Notes: generated by a model from the sequence alone, not told the origin. A stretch of 50,191 bases of DNA from Bacillus massilioanorexius (GCF_902374955.1 NZ_CABKRX010000027.1:1-50191), one strand, 5' to 3'. Counted from the first letter of the stretch, positions 34,923 through 43,609 are shown. Translations and numbers: made by a program.

Positions 34923-34988
34923 ACAAAATATAAATACTATATTCTCTCTAACAAATCGAAATTATAAATTATCACCCCCTTTAAATAT

Positions 34989-35019
34989 AAACAGGCCTGC
35001 CAATAGGCAGACCTGTTTT
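34989..35019 (-). terminator. prs terminator
   Basis: The stem AAACAGG-CTGCC / GGCAG-CCTGTTT with a TATT loop lies directly past prs. Its T-run is short, so some read-through into ctc is possible. Confidence 0.75.
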
Positions 35020-35020
35020 A

Positions 35021-35974
35021 TCAACCAAATAAAGTACTAACAGATTGATCTTCATATACACGCACAATTGCTTCAGCTAGCAATGGTGCTACAGATAATC
35101 CAACTACTTTTTCTGTTTTCTTTTCTTCAGGAAGTTCAATGGAGTTTGTTACAACTAACTCTTTAATTTTAGAGTTTTCAATTCGCTCAATAGCCGGACC
35201 CGATAATACTGGGTGTGTACAGCATGCATAAACCTCAGAAGCCCCATTTTCTACTAATGCATTCGCAGCAAGAGTAATTGTACCAGCTGTATCAATAATA
35301 TCGTCAATTAAGATAGCTGTTTTCCCTTCAATGTTACCTACAATATTCATAACTTCTGCTACGTTTGGACGTGGACGACGCTTATCAATAATAGCGATTG
35401 GCGCTTTTAAGCGGTCAGCCATTTTACGTGCACGAGTAACGCCACCGTGGTCTGGTGAAACAATTACGATATCTTTTAGGTCTTTCTTCTTGAAGTAATC
35501 AGAAAGAATTGGAACACCCATTAAGTGGTCAATCGGTATATCAAAGAATCCTTGAATTTGCGGTGCGTGTAAATCCAATGCGATAACTCGATGTGCACCT
35601 GCAGTTTCTAAAAGATTTGCAACTAATTTAGCAGTGATTGGCTCACGAGCACGAGCTTTACGATCTTGACGTGCATAACCATAGTAAGGCATAACAACGT
35701 TAATTGTCTTAGCTGATGCACGTTTTAATGCATCAATCATAATAAGAAGCTCCATTAAATGTTCGTTTACTGGTTGACTAGTAGATTGAATAACAAACAC
35801 ATCACAACCACGAATACTTTCTTCAATATTAATTTGGATTTCTCCATCACTGAAGTGAGTAACAGAACATTTCCCTAGCTCTACTCCAATTTCCTTTGCA
35901 ATTTCATTCGCTAATCCACTATTTGAATTAAGAGAGAAAACTTTTAAATTCGGATCCAGATACTGATTCGACAT
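35021..35974 (-). CDS. prs: Ribose-phosphate pyrophosphokinase (PRPP synthetase)
   Basis: Makes PRPP from ribose-5-phosphate and ATP for nucleotide, His, Trp and folate-linked pathways. The 317 aa contain the flexible catalytic loop YGYARQDRKARAREPITAK, the PRPP-site DLHAPQIQGFFDIPIDH, VVSPDHGGVTRARKMA and the ribose-phosphate loop AILIDDIIDTAGTI. It starts 16 bp after glmU, as in B. subtilis. Confidence 0.98.
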   Translation of the reverse strand: MSNQYLDPNLKVFSLNSNSGLANEIAKEIGVELGKCSVTHFSDGEIQINIEESIRGCDVFVIQSTSQPVNEHLMELLIMIDALKRASAKTINVVMPYYGYARQDRKARAREPITAKLVANLLETAGAHRVIALDLHAPQIQGFFDIPIDHLMGVPILSDYFKKKDLKDIVIVSPDHGGVTRARKMADRLKAPIAIIDKRRPRPNVAEVMNIVGNIEGKTAILIDDIIDTAGTITLAANALVENGASEVYACCTHPVLSGPAIERIENSKIKELVVTNSIELPEEKKTEKVVGLSVAPLLAEAIVRVYEDQSVSTLFG

Positions 35975-35990
35975 GATGAACCTCCATTGA

Positions 35991-37364
35991 TTATTTATTA
36001 AATTTGGAATTACTTATATAATTCTCTTTATTAACTTGACGCGCACGAGCGATTGATAATGCATCACCTGGTACATCATCTGTAATTGTTGATCCAGCAG
36101 CAATATATGCTCCTTCACCAATTGTAACGGGCGCAATAAGATTTGAATTGCAGCCTACAAAGGCATGATCTCCAATTTTGGTAGTATATTTATTTTTACC
36201 GTCATAATTCACAGTAATAGAACCACAGCCTATATTAACGCCGCTTCCAATCTCAGCATCTCCAATATAACTTAAATGCGATGCTTTGCTTCCCTTACCG
36301 AATACAGCTTTTTTAAGTTCTACGAAATTACCTACTTTTACTTCATCCGCAATTTCCGTCTTTGGACGAATATGAGCAAAAGGACCAATGGCAACATGTG
36401 AACCAATACTGCTTTCATAAGCAACCGATTGGCGAATAACTGTTGCATCTCCAATTTCACAACTTGAAATTTCTGTATTTGGACCGATTACACAGTCTTG
36501 GCCAATTTTACTTCCAGACTTAATTACTGAACCTGGATAAACAATTGTATCTTGACCAATTTCTACATCCGCTTCAATATATGTGTTATCAGGGTCAATT
36601 AAAGTCACACCATTTCTCATGTGATCTAAATTGATTCTTTTTCTCATAATCTTCTCAGCTTCAGCAAGGGCAATTCGATCATTAACTCCTAAAGTTTCCT
36701 CAAAGTCACTCGTTTGATACGCAGTAACAATTTCGCCTTCGGATTTTAAAATCTCAATTACATCTGGTAAATAATACTCACCTTGAACATTATCATTTGA
36801 AACCTTCTTTAGTGTAGCAAATAATGCTTCATTATCAAAACAGTATGTTCCAGTATTGATTTCTGTTACTTTTCTTTCCTCTTCGGAAGCATCTTTATGT
36901 TCTACAATTTTTTCAACAAAGCCATCATTATTTCGAATAATTCTACCGTAACCTGTAGGATCTTCTAAATAAGCTGTTAAAACAGAAGCCTTTGCACCTT
37001 TTTCTTCATGTTGTTTAATTAAAGCTTCCATTGTTTCGGCTTTAATTAAAGGCGTATCTCCACAAATGACAAAAGTCGTCCCTTTTTTCCCTTCCAACAA
37101 TTGCTCAGCTTGCATTACCGCATGTGCTGTCCCTAATTGTTCACTTTGAAGAGCAAAATTCGTTCTGTCACCTAGTTCTGTTTTAACCTTTTCAGCTCCA
37201 TGTCCAACAATTGTTACAATCTCTTCTACTTGTAAAGCAGAAACCTGATCTAGCACATGTTGAACCATAGATTTACCACAAACAGAATGAAGAACCTTGT
37301 AAAGCTTTGATTTCATTCTAGTTCCTTGACCTGCTGCTAAAACAACCGCAAAACGACTATTCAT
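35991..37364 (-). CDS. glmU: Bifunctional UDP-GlcNAc pyrophosphorylase / GlcN-1-P acetyltransferase
   Basis: Catalyses the last two steps to UDP-N-acetylglucosamine for peptidoglycan and teichoic acids. The N-terminal nucleotidyltransferase has LAAGQGTRMKSKLYKVLH and QLGTAHAVMQAE with VICGDTPLI. The C-terminal half is a left-handed beta-helix of hexapeptide repeats from about residue 252 on (ASHLSYIGDAEIG, NYDGKNKYTTKIGDHAFVG for acetyl-CoA binding). The 457 aa are normal. A promoter lies about 75-100 bp upstream. Confidence 0.98.
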   Translation of the reverse strand: MNSRFAVVLAAGQGTRMKSKLYKVLHSVCGKSMVQHVLDQVSALQVEEIVTIVGHGAEKVKTELGDRTNFALQSEQLGTAHAVMQAEQLLEGKKGTTFVICGDTPLIKAETMEALIKQHEEKGAKASVLTAYLEDPTGYGRIIRNNDGFVEKIVEHKDASEEERKVTEINTGTYCFDNEALFATLKKVSNDNVQGEYYLPDVIEILKSEGEIVTAYQTSDFEETLGVNDRIALAEAEKIMRKRINLDHMRNGVTLIDPDNTYIEADVEIGQDTIVYPGSVIKSGSKIGQDCVIGPNTEISSCEIGDATVIRQSVAYESSIGSHVAIGPFAHIRPKTEIADEVKVGNFVELKKAVFGKGSKASHLSYIGDAEIGSGVNIGCGSITVNYDGKNKYTTKIGDHAFVGCNSNLIAPVTIGEGAYIAAGSTITDDVPGDALSIARARQVNKENYISNSKFNK

Positions 37365-37436
37365 GACGTTCCTCCCTGTCTGGTGTTGTATTTATTTATT
37401 GTGTTATACAATTAACAATCATAATTATCCTTATAA

Positions 37437-37465
37437 AATATATCTCAAATAATCAATGTTTTCAA
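37437..37465 (-). promoter_or_regulatory. glmU promoter
   Basis: On the minus strand, TTGAAA (37460-37465), a 17-bp spacer and TATATT (37437-37442). It probably drives glmU-prs. The remainder of the 330-bp gap to spoVG contains only the spoVG terminator. Confidence 0.65.
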
Positions 37466-37636
37466 GAATTCACTCTAATTTCCATTATTCTGTAAAAATT
37501 CGATTTGTGCATAAAGAAGAACAAATAGGATGAATGGGATGATATTTGGAGAAATTTGAAGGATTATTTATTATTTTCATAACAACTTAAAATCACTTTA
37601 TGGCATTTCCTGCTTGATATTTCGAAATTTAGACAA

Positions 37637-37672
37637 AGAAAAAAGAGCCTTACTGAAAAGTAAGTAGGCTCT
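37637..37672 (-). terminator. spoVG terminator
   Basis: The stem AAGAGCC / GGCTCTT, extended by TTACT/AGTAA, is followed by TTTTTTC on the minus strand, 25 bp past spoVG. Confidence 0.82.
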
Positions 37673-37696
37673 TGTTGCTTTTGTTGCCTTATTCTT

Positions 37697-37996
37697 TTAT
37701 GCTCCAGCTTCCTCAAGTTCAACTTCTTCTAATCCTTCAACCTCACCAAGACGATGATACTCTGCTAAAACTGAATCTTGAATTTTGCCTCGAGTTGAAG
37801 AATTAATTGGGTGCGCAATGTCACGAAATTCTCCATCTGGAGTTCTCTTACTTGGCATTGCTACGAACAATCCATTATTCCCATCAATTACACGAATATC
37901 ATGAACTACAAATTCATTATCCAGCGTAATAGATGCGATCGCTCTCATACGACCATCTGTGTTAACGCGGCGTAATCTTACGTCTGTTACTTCCAT
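37697..37996 (-). CDS. spoVG: SpoVG, RNA-binding regulator
   Basis: Conserved small protein needed for normal septation and cortex in sporulation; homologues bind RNA or DNA. It is almost identical to B. subtilis SpoVG through MPSKRTPDGEFRDIAHPINS. I choose the ATG at 37994-37996 after AGGTGG (MEVTDVRLRR), giving 99 aa; a GTG four codons upstream lies inside the ribosome site. A sigma-H-type promoter lies just upstream. Confidence 0.97.
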   Translation of the reverse strand: MEVTDVRLRRVNTDGRMRAIASITLDNEFVVHDIRVIDGNNGLFVAMPSKRTPDGEFRDIAHPINSSTRGKIQDSVLAEYHRLGEVEGLEEVELEEAGA

Positions 37997-38037
37997 CGTG
38001 TTCACCACCTATAATTATTAAAAACTTAGGTATATAC

Positions 38038-38063
38038 ATTCAACAAAAGTAATTCATAATCCT
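38038..38063 (-). promoter_or_regulatory. sigma-H-type promoter of spoVG
   Basis: On the minus strand, AGGATT (-35, from 38063) and GAAT (-10, 38038-38041), with 18 nt between AGGA and GAAT. The consensus is RNAGGAWWW and RNNGAAT. B. subtilis spoVG is the model sigma-H promoter. Upstream (38067-38210) is a very AT-rich stretch, where AbrB binds in B. subtilis; that binding is inference here. Confidence 0.75.
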
Positions 38064-38353
38064 TCTAAAGTTGTAAAATTTTTTCTATATTTTTTCAAAT
38101 AAAATGTAATTAAGGAAAATAATGAGGAATATCAAGGGTTTTATATACTTTTTAAATTAAAATACTTAAAAAATATTAACACTTTTAATATAATTTTTAT
38201 TTCATAAAAACAGACTAGAACGAGTTAATTTCTTTTTACGGCTTTGTTTTTAGCCTTGTCGATTATAGATTTAATCTATTCGCTTGTTACGTTCCATACC
38301 AGCTCCATCATTATTATTTGTTAAATTCATTCTCGACACTTTTTTATTGAAAC
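38064..38353. other. AT-rich gap between ridA and spoVG
   Basis: No gene seen. The part nearest spoVG is extremely AT-rich, fitting the AbrB-bound AT box of the spoVG promoter. The rest shows a weak GGCT/AGCC hairpin near 38240 and nothing else. Confidence 0.5.
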
Positions 38354-38380
38354 AAAAAAGCTGTCGATCTTCTCGACAGC
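38354..38380 (-). terminator. ridA terminator
   Basis: The stem GGCTGTCGA / TCGACAGC with loop GAAGA, followed by TTTTTTG on the minus strand, directly past ridA. Confidence 0.87.
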
Positions 38381-38391
38381 CCAATTGCTCA

Positions 38392-38769
38392 CTATTTAAT
38401 AAGCGCAATAACTTCAATTTCTACTAATACATCTTTAGGTAATCTAGCTACTTCAACACATGATCTAGCAGGTTTGTGCTCTACAAAATATTGTCCATAT
38501 ACTTCATTAATAGCAGCAAAATCATTCATATCCTTAATAAATACCGTAGCCTTTACAACTGTTTCAAAAGAAGCATTCGCCGCTTCTAACACCGCTTTTA
38601 AGTTTTTAAAAACTTGGTGAGTCTGCTCTACAACTGTTCCATTCACTAAATTTCCTTCTGCAGTTAATGGAATTTGTCCTGAACTATAAAACATATTATT
38701 TACTACAATTCCTTGTGAGTATGGTCCAATTGCTGCTGGAGCATTTTCTGTAAATACTGCTTTCATCAT
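38392..38769 (-). CDS. ridA: Enamine/imine deaminase RidA (YabJ)
   Basis: Hydrolyses reactive enamines and imines made by PLP enzymes. The 125 aa are full length, with GPYSQGIVVNNMFYSSGQIPL and the substrate Arg in PARSCVEVARLP. In B. subtilis YabJ is needed for full PurR control of purine genes, and it lies directly after purR here too. Two adjacent ATGs are possible; the second (38764-38766) has the better spacing from GGGAGG. Confidence 0.96.
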   Translation of the reverse strand: MMKAVFTENAPAAIGPYSQGIVVNNMFYSSGQIPLTAEGNLVNGTVVEQTHQVFKNLKAVLEAANASFETVVKATVFIKDMNDFAAINEVYGQYFVEHKPARSCVEVARLPKDVLVEIEVIALIK

Positions 38770-38792
38770 ATATTCCTCCCTAAATTTCCCCT

Positions 38793-39617
38793 TTATTTTG
38801 TTACTTCAAAATAATTGCCTTCTGTAACATGTATTTTCTTCTCTTTTACATCAACTTCCGCTAGCTTTAACAATGATAAGTATTGATCCACTAAACGTTC
38901 CTCTGTATCTTCAGATTCAATCAATACCGCTACACCTGAAACAATAGCATTAAATTCTTCCAATAAGCTTACCATTCCATTAAGCGTTCCGCCAGCTTTC
39001 ATAAAATCGTCAACTACTAATACTCTAGATCCTACTTCCAAACTTCTCTTAGAAAGAAGCATAGTTTGAATTCTCTTAGATGAACCAGATATGTAATTTA
39101 TGCTAACTGTAGGTCCTTCTGTTACCTTATTATCTCGTCGTACGATGACAACAGGAACATTTAAATGGTTTGCTACTGCATAGGCAATTGGTATACCTTT
39201 TGTAGCCATAGTCATAATGACATCTACTTGTTGATCTGCATAAGCAGAGGCAATTAAACGGCCGACCTTGTTCATGATTCGAGGATTACCTAAAACGTCA
39301 TTTAAATACAAATATCCTCCAGGTAATAATCGATCCGATTTAGCCATCATCGCACACATTTCATTAATAAATTCAGTTGCTTCTTCTTTGTTAGCTCTGA
39401 CTATATATTTAACGCCACCCGCAGCACCAGGAACCGTCATAAGTGAACCGATTCCTCTTTGTTCAAACGTCTCTTTAATAATCGTTAAGTCTTCACTAAT
39501 AGAAGATTTAGCTGAACCATATCTTTCAGCAAAAAAGGTAAGTGGGACTAGCTGACTTGGATTTTCTAATAGGTAGTTGGTCATATCCACAAGCCGTTCA
39601 CTTCTACGAAACTTCAT
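38793..39617 (-). CDS. purR: Purine operon repressor PurR
   Basis: Represses purine synthesis genes; PRPP lifts repression. The N-terminal winged helix (about residues 1-72, KFRRSERLVDMTNYLL and SAKSSISEDLTII) is joined to a PRTase-fold domain with the PRPP loop VLVVDDFMKAGGTLNG, near residue 200. I choose the ATG at 39615-39617, 7 nt after GGAGG, giving 274 aa starting MKFRRSER; an ATG two codons earlier is too close. A PurBox-like sequence lies at about 39640-39652 upstream. Confidence 0.96.
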   Translation of the reverse strand: MKFRRSERLVDMTNYLLENPSQLVPLTFFAERYGSAKSSISEDLTIIKETFEQRGIGSLMTVPGAAGGVKYIVRANKEEATEFINEMCAMMAKSDRLLPGGYLYLNDVLGNPRIMNKVGRLIASAYADQQVDVIMTMATKGIPIAYAVANHLNVPVVIVRRDNKVTEGPTVSINYISGSSKRIQTMLLSKRSLEVGSRVLVVDDFMKAGGTLNGMVSLLEEFNAIVSGVAVLIESEDTEERLVDQYLSLLKLAEVDVKEKKIHVTEGNYFEVTK

Positions 39618-39639
39618 AGTCATCCCTCCTTAAAATACG

Positions 39640-39652
39640 AATATTCTTATAA
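39640..39652 (+). promoter_or_regulatory. Possible PurBox upstream of purR
   Basis: A sequence AATACGAATATT-like, close to the PurR half-site AWWWCCGAACWWT with two mismatches, lies between the purR start and ispE. I did not find the second, inverted PurBox at the usual 16-bp distance, so autoregulation is only suggested. Confidence 0.28.
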
Positions 39653-39675
39653 ATATACTAACTTAATATACGTGT

Positions 39676-40545
39676 TTATTCAAGAGTATACTGCTCACCT
39701 AATAATCTTACAGCATATACTTGCTCACAAAAGCCTCTTAAACCGTTATATACTCTATTCATTCTTGAATCATATTCCGTCAATCCAAAGACAGTTGGAC
39801 CGCTACCACTCATCAATACCGCATCTGCACCAAACTTTTTCATTTGGTTTTTAATATGAGAAACTTCAGGATAAAGGGAAAGAGTAACATCTTCTAAAAC
39901 ATTTCCTATATTTTCACATACTTTTTTATAATTATTTGTATTTATGGCATCAATCATGCCTGGAATATTAGGATGTTTTACTGCATTAACGTCCAACCTT
40001 TTATAGACATCCGCAGTGGACACACCCATAGTTGGTTTTGCTAATACAACCCAACATTTAGGTGGACTTGGTAAATGCTGAATTTTTTCTCCCCTGCCAG
40101 TTGCTAATGCTGTACCTCCATATACGCAAAAAGAGACATCAGAACCAATCTCTGCACCTAATTCAGCTAACTCATCTAAGCTTAAGCCTAATTTCCATAA
40201 TTTATTTAATCCTCTTAAAGTTGCCGCCGCATCACTACTTCCTCCAGCGAGCCCTGCCGCAACAGGTATATTTTTTTCAATTTTTATCGCAACACCTTGT
40301 TTTATGTCGTACCGTTTTTTCAGTAAAGAAGCCGCTTGATAAGCTAAATTTCTTTCATCATCCGGTACATAGCGATTATGAGAATAAATTTTTATATGGT
40401 TACTATTTATTTCATCAAGTTCTATTCGATCAGCAAGATCCACAGTCGTCATAACCATTTCAACTTCGTGATACTGATCGGGTCTTTTAAAAAGCACATC
40501 AAGAGCTAGGTTTATTTTCGCTGGTGCTTTCTCCATTACCTTCAC
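39676..40545 (-). CDS. ispE: 4-diphosphocytidyl-2-C-methyl-D-erythritol kinase
   Basis: GHMP kinase of the MEP isoprenoid pathway. The motif PVAAGLAGGSSDAAATLRGL (ATP loop) is near residue 93, the N-terminal EKAPAKINLALDV and MTTVDLADRIEL are typical, and MSGSGPTVFGL is the third GHMP motif. I choose the GTG at 40543-40545, which is 7 nt from AGGTG; an ATG two codons earlier sits too close to that site. This gives 289 aa. Confidence 0.95.
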   Translation of the reverse strand: MKVMEKAPAKINLALDVLFKRPDQYHEVEMVMTTVDLADRIELDEINSNHIKIYSHNRYVPDDERNLAYQAASLLKKRYDIKQGVAIKIEKNIPVAAGLAGGSSDAAATLRGLNKLWKLGLSLDELAELGAEIGSDVSFCVYGGTALATGRGEKIQHLPSPPKCWVVLAKPTMGVSTADVYKRLDVNAVKHPNIPGMIDAINTNNYKKVCENIGNVLEDVTLSLYPEVSHIKNQMKKFGADAVLMSGSGPTVFGLTEYDSRMNRVYNGLRGFCEQVYAVRLLGEQYTLE

Positions 40546-40752
40546 AACCATTCACCTACTTTACGTTCTTAAAAGTTCTTGTCCTATTTTACCATATCTA
40601 TATTTTGAAAATCTCGTTTTTAAAGAGTCCATATAAAAAACCTTTTTTGATAAAAGGAATAGGATTCTTTATCATATCCGAATTATCTAAACTGTATAGA
40701 AAGATTACCATAATAGTCTTGGAACAAAATTATATAATTTCTGACGCCATAA
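40546..40752. other. Gap between sspF and ispE
   Basis: No gene recognised. There is an imperfect hairpin at about 40640-40670 without a T-run, and AT-rich sequence. The ispE promoter could not be identified with confidence. Confidence 0.4.
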
Positions 40753-40780
40753 GAAAAGACCAAAGACAATGCTTTGGTCT
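40753..40780 (-). terminator. sspF terminator
   Basis: The perfect stem AGACCAAAG / CTTTGGTCT with a 6-nt loop and TTTTCTT after it on the minus strand, about 65 bp past sspF. Confidence 0.83.
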
Positions 40781-40843
40781 CTGTAATCAGCATGATAGTA
40801 TTATGAAGGTGACTATATTTGCGTCGTCCTAAAAAGCCTAGGC

Positions 40844-41017
40844 TTAGTTTTTATTAGCAAGATTACTTTGAGCAATCTCAATTGCTCTTTTCACCATATT
40901 CCCTGCATCTCTTGCTTTGATGCCACCCCAACCTTCTTTTTGGACTACATCATAAAAACCCAACTCTTTTGCAAGCTCTTCTTTAAATCGATCTGACATT
41001 ACGCCTCTTCTAGCCAA
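40844..41017 (-). CDS. sspF: Small acid-soluble spore protein SspF (alpha/beta type, minor)
   Basis: Forespore protein of the alpha/beta SASP family, which coats and protects spore DNA. The 57 aa start at a TTG (41015-41017) and read MARRGVMSDRFKEELAKELG, followed by FYDVVQKEGWGGIKARDAG and NMVKRAIEIAQSNLANKN. AAGGAGATG lies upstream at a reasonable distance. ATG codon 7 (MSDRF) is an alternative start, but the RRGVMS stretch is also conserved in homologues I remember. It lies between veg and ispE, the same place as in B. subtilis, with a sigma-G-like promoter upstream. Confidence 0.93.
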   Translation of the reverse strand: MARRGVMSDRFKEELAKELGFYDVVQKEGWGGIKARDAGNMVKRAIEIAQSNLANKN

Positions 41018-41054
41018 TGATTAAACATCTCCTTTTTCATGCTGCTACATTAGT

Positions 41055-41084
41055 TAGTGTGCATCAATTAGAAGAACATATAAG
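41055..41084 (-). promoter_or_regulatory. sigma-G-like promoter of sspF
   Basis: On the minus strand, CACACTA (41055-41061) is one mismatch from the sigma-G -10 CATACTA. CTTATA (41079-41084) lies 17 bp upstream as a weak -35. The known forespore role of sspF fits. Confidence 0.45.
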
Positions 41085-41145
41085 TACTAAATAAACATTG
41101 CTATAAAAACACAGCAATCTTTCAACGTAATGCTATTTTAGGCAC

Positions 41146-41176
41146 AAAAAAGACAGTAAACAAAATGCTTACTGTC
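41146..41176 (-). terminator. veg terminator
   Basis: The stem GACAGTAAGC / GTTTACTGTC with an ATTTT loop is followed by TTTTTTG on the minus strand. It begins at the veg stop codon. Confidence 0.87.
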
Positions 41177-41438
41177 AGCTTAATGCAACCTTTCCTGCTG
41201 TTTCATCAAAAAAGGTTAATTGTACAGTTTCCGTAAGAACATCTGCATAGCTGTAGGAGACTCTTTCGAATGCGTTCTCATCTTGATCAAGCTCAATTAC
41301 GAAAACAGAAGGATAAGTTTCTGCTAACGTTCCAAAACGCTCAACCGTTTTTCTTCTTCCACCGTTCGCTTTTAAAACTAGCCTTTTCCCGAGATTCGAA
41401 TCTAAGGCTTTTTTAATATCAGCTAAAGTCTTTGGCAT
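41175..41438 (-). CDS. veg: Veg protein
   Basis: An 87-aa conserved Firmicute protein (PKTLADIKKALDSNLGKRLV, KANGGRRKTVERFG). In B. subtilis it is very highly expressed and stimulates biofilm formation by countering SinR; the biochemical mechanism is not clear to me. The ATG has GAGGTGGA upstream, and a strong promoter lies just before it. Confidence 0.95.
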   Translation of the reverse strand: MPKTLADIKKALDSNLGKRLVLKANGGRRKTVERFGTLAETYPSVFVIELDQDENAFERVSYSYADVLTETVQLTFFDETAGKVALS

Positions 41439-41461
41439 TTTCGGTCCACCTCACTAAGTGT

Positions 41462-41491
41462 AGTATATCACATATTAGCATAAAACGTCAA
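41462..41491 (-). promoter_or_regulatory. veg promoter
   Basis: On the minus strand, TTGACG (41486-41491), an 18-bp spacer and TATACT (41462-41467). An AT-rich run lies upstream. The B. subtilis veg promoter is one of the strongest sigma-A promoters, and this one is similar in form. Confidence 0.75.
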
Positions 41492-41726
41492 ACAAAATAT
41501 AAAATTATATCAGTTCATATTTTTATTTGTCAATGGTTTTTACTAATAAAAAATCATTTTTTATTACATTTTTTATTCTATCCAATTTCCTAGTAATTAT
41601 GTAGATTTTGTTCAGTAAATAAATCGCACTTATATTCCTAAAAAAATAACAACCTTTTAGACCACAACCAACCAGAAAAAGGGTGATCCAAAAGATTAGC
41701 TTTTGAAACACCCTCCTATGACCAAA
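41492..41726. other. Gap between yabG and veg
   Basis: Very AT-rich. A weak frame (41523-41711, minus) is discussed under findings; I do not call it a gene. No terminator with a T-run was found for yabG. Confidence 0.4.
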
Positions 41727-42620
41727 CTATAAGTCTTCGTCATTTATTATTTTATATGGCATGCCCGTTCTTAATACGCCTTTTGTTTCAATACCACCTA
41801 CGCCCTTTTCTCCCGTTAATGTATTCCTTAACACATCCCATACATGGATTCTTTCCATGAATGGAGTAAAACTAATTTTGGCCACAATATAAACAGGGTC
41901 AAGCGCGTGAATATTAACTCGAGATGGTGAGCTAGCAAAATTAGCTCCTGCACTAATTAAAGACTCAAAATGAGATTGACAAGCACCGGCAAAGATAACA
42001 AGTTGATCTAGTTGTGGAATTTTTTTACGCGCTTCTTTTACTGCTTCTACAAAATACCACGAATGACGATATGCATTAATATCCATTATTTTCCCTTTTG
42101 ATTTCGTATAAGCATCATGACCTGTAATAACTAATATATCCGGTCGATATGCTTCAATTAATGATACGATTCGCACTGGCATTTCTTTCTCATTACAATA
42201 TAACCCCTGAACAGGTATACCGATTTTCTCATATGCATCCATGCACTTCTTTAAGTAAGAAGGATCTCCGTCTAGATGTAGAACCTTTCCTGGCATTTGA
42301 AAGTAATCAGCTTGCTGGCGATAGCCATCACTTATCTCATACTTTCTTTTATGCTCTATTAGCTGTCGATCTTGAGTAAATAATTTCAATGAATGTTGTA
42401 TTAACTTTTCATTTCTTAGACTGTACTCATTTCTTTCTTGTGCATTCATTTTTACTAAGTCATCAAAGGGAGCATCTGCCATTAAGCGAATATCTTCTCC
42501 ATAAAGAATAGCAATTTTTTTTCCGTCCTCTTCCTTAATCTGAATAACTCGAAATAATACATCACAGCCATATGTTCTTCTACCAACTAAATCTTGAATT
42601 CCTATACTCATACATTTCAC
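41727..42620 (-). CDS. yabG: Sporulation-specific protease YabG
   Basis: Late mother-cell protease that processes spore-coat proteins. The 297 aa match the family. Conserved blocks include DLVGRRTYGCDVLFRV, then KVLHLDGDPSYLKKCMDAY, VRIVSLIEAYRPDILVITGHDAY, and VIFAGACQSHFESLISAGANFA, which may hold catalytic His and Cys residues by analogy to the family. It has a sigma-K-type promoter and lies between rsmA and veg, as in B. subtilis. Confidence 0.94.
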   Translation of the reverse strand: MKCMSIGIQDLVGRRTYGCDVLFRVIQIKEEDGKKIAILYGEDIRLMADAPFDDLVKMNAQERNEYSLRNEKLIQHSLKLFTQDRQLIEHKRKYEISDGYRQQADYFQMPGKVLHLDGDPSYLKKCMDAYEKIGIPVQGLYCNEKEMPVRIVSLIEAYRPDILVITGHDAYTKSKGKIMDINAYRHSWYFVEAVKEARKKIPQLDQLVIFAGACQSHFESLISAGANFASSPSRVNIHALDPVYIVAKISFTPFMERIHVWDVLRNTLTGEKGVGGIETKGVLRTGMPYKIINDEDL

Positions 42621-42662
42621 CTCTAGACAAAGATAGACCCTTTGCCACTATTACTTTCTTCA

Positions 42663-42691
42663 TAACGTATGCTTAATCATAAAAAGATGTG
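42663..42691 (-). promoter_or_regulatory. sigma-K-type promoter of yabG
   Basis: On the minus strand, CATACGTTA (42663-42671) fits the sigma-K -10 CATANNNTA. CACA (42688-42691) lies 16 bp upstream as the -35 (AC core). It ends 43 bp before the yabG start. yabG is a sigma-K gene in B. subtilis. Confidence 0.65.
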
Positions 42692-42724
42692 AAGTGTCCA
42701 AATGAGGTTACAGAAATCCTTTTT

Positions 42725-43609
42725 CTATTTTTTATATACTTCTAATAACTCATCGCTTAATCGACCAAACTCTTCAATTGACAATGTTTCACCACGTCTT
42801 TGTGGCTCAATACCAGCGCGCTCTAGTGCCAATAAAATTTGTTCCTTTTTCTCTTTACCATTTGGTAATTGACTTGTTAAATTATTTTGGATTGTTTTTC
42901 TTCTTTGAGCGAAACTAGCTCTTGTAACTGTAAAGAAGAAAGATTCATCCTTTACCTTTACTAAAGGCTGCTTTCTTTTAGTTAGACGAATAACTGCTGA
43001 ATCAACATTTGGTTGAGGTACAAATACCGTTTTCGGTACAATCATCACAGTTTCCGCTTCTGTATAATATTGTATTGCTATAGATAATGAACCATATTCC
43101 TTTGTTCCCGGACGAGCTGAAATTCGGTCGGCCACTTCTTTCTGAAGCATACATACGATTCCTCTAATCGGTAAATGTTCTTCTAGCAGTTTCATGATGA
43201 TTGGAGTAGTCACATAATATGGTAAATTAGCCACCACCATCAAATCTTCTATACCTGTAAATTCTTCCTCAATTACTTCCGCTACATTTGCTTTTAATAC
43301 GTCACTATGAATGATCTTTACATGATCGTACGGTGATAATGTATCTTGTAAGATTGGTAGTAATCGTTGATCTATTTCAAACGCTACAACACGTTTACTG
43401 CTTTTCGCTAATTGTTCAGTCAATGCACCAATACCAGGTCCAATTTCAATAGCACCACTTTTTTCTTGATCTAATTCGGCAAAATCAATAATTCTTCTTA
43501 AAATATTCGTATCAATTAAAAAATTTTGTCCTAAGCTTTTCTTAAATGAAAAACCGTACTTTTCTAAAATCATTTTCGTTCGGATCGGCGTGGCGATATC
43601 TTTATGCAT
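42725..43609 (-). CDS. rsmA: 16S rRNA dimethyladenosine transferase
   Basis: KsgA/RsmA dimethylates two adjacent adenines in helix 45 of 16S rRNA. The 294 aa have the SAM-binding loop AIEIGPGIGALTEQL, then VVAFEIDQRLL and the catalytic motif VANLPYYVTTPIIMKLL. KKSLGQNFLID is the family N-terminus. It overlaps rnmV by 8 nt, so translation is coupled. Confidence 0.97.
   Translation of the reverse strand: MHKDIATPIRTKMILEKYGFSFKKSLGQNFLIDTNILRRIIDFAELDQEKSGAIEIGPGIGALTEQLAKSSKRVVAFEIDQRLLPILQDTLSPYDHVKIIHSDVLKANVAEVIEEEFTGIEDLMVVANLPYYVTTPIIMKLLEEHLPIRGIVCMLQKEVADRISARPGTKEYGSLSIAIQYYTEAETVMIVPKTVFVPQPNVDSAVIRLTKRKQPLVKVKDESFFFTVTRASFAQRRKTIQNNLTSQLPNGKEKKEQILLALERAGIEPQRRGETLSIEEFGRLSDELLEVYKK

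Noticed and set aside
40990..41040. ATG-start frame (MFNHWLEEA) upstream of sspF
   Set aside because: It is in another frame and ends after nine codons; the SASP frame with TTG is clearly the gene.
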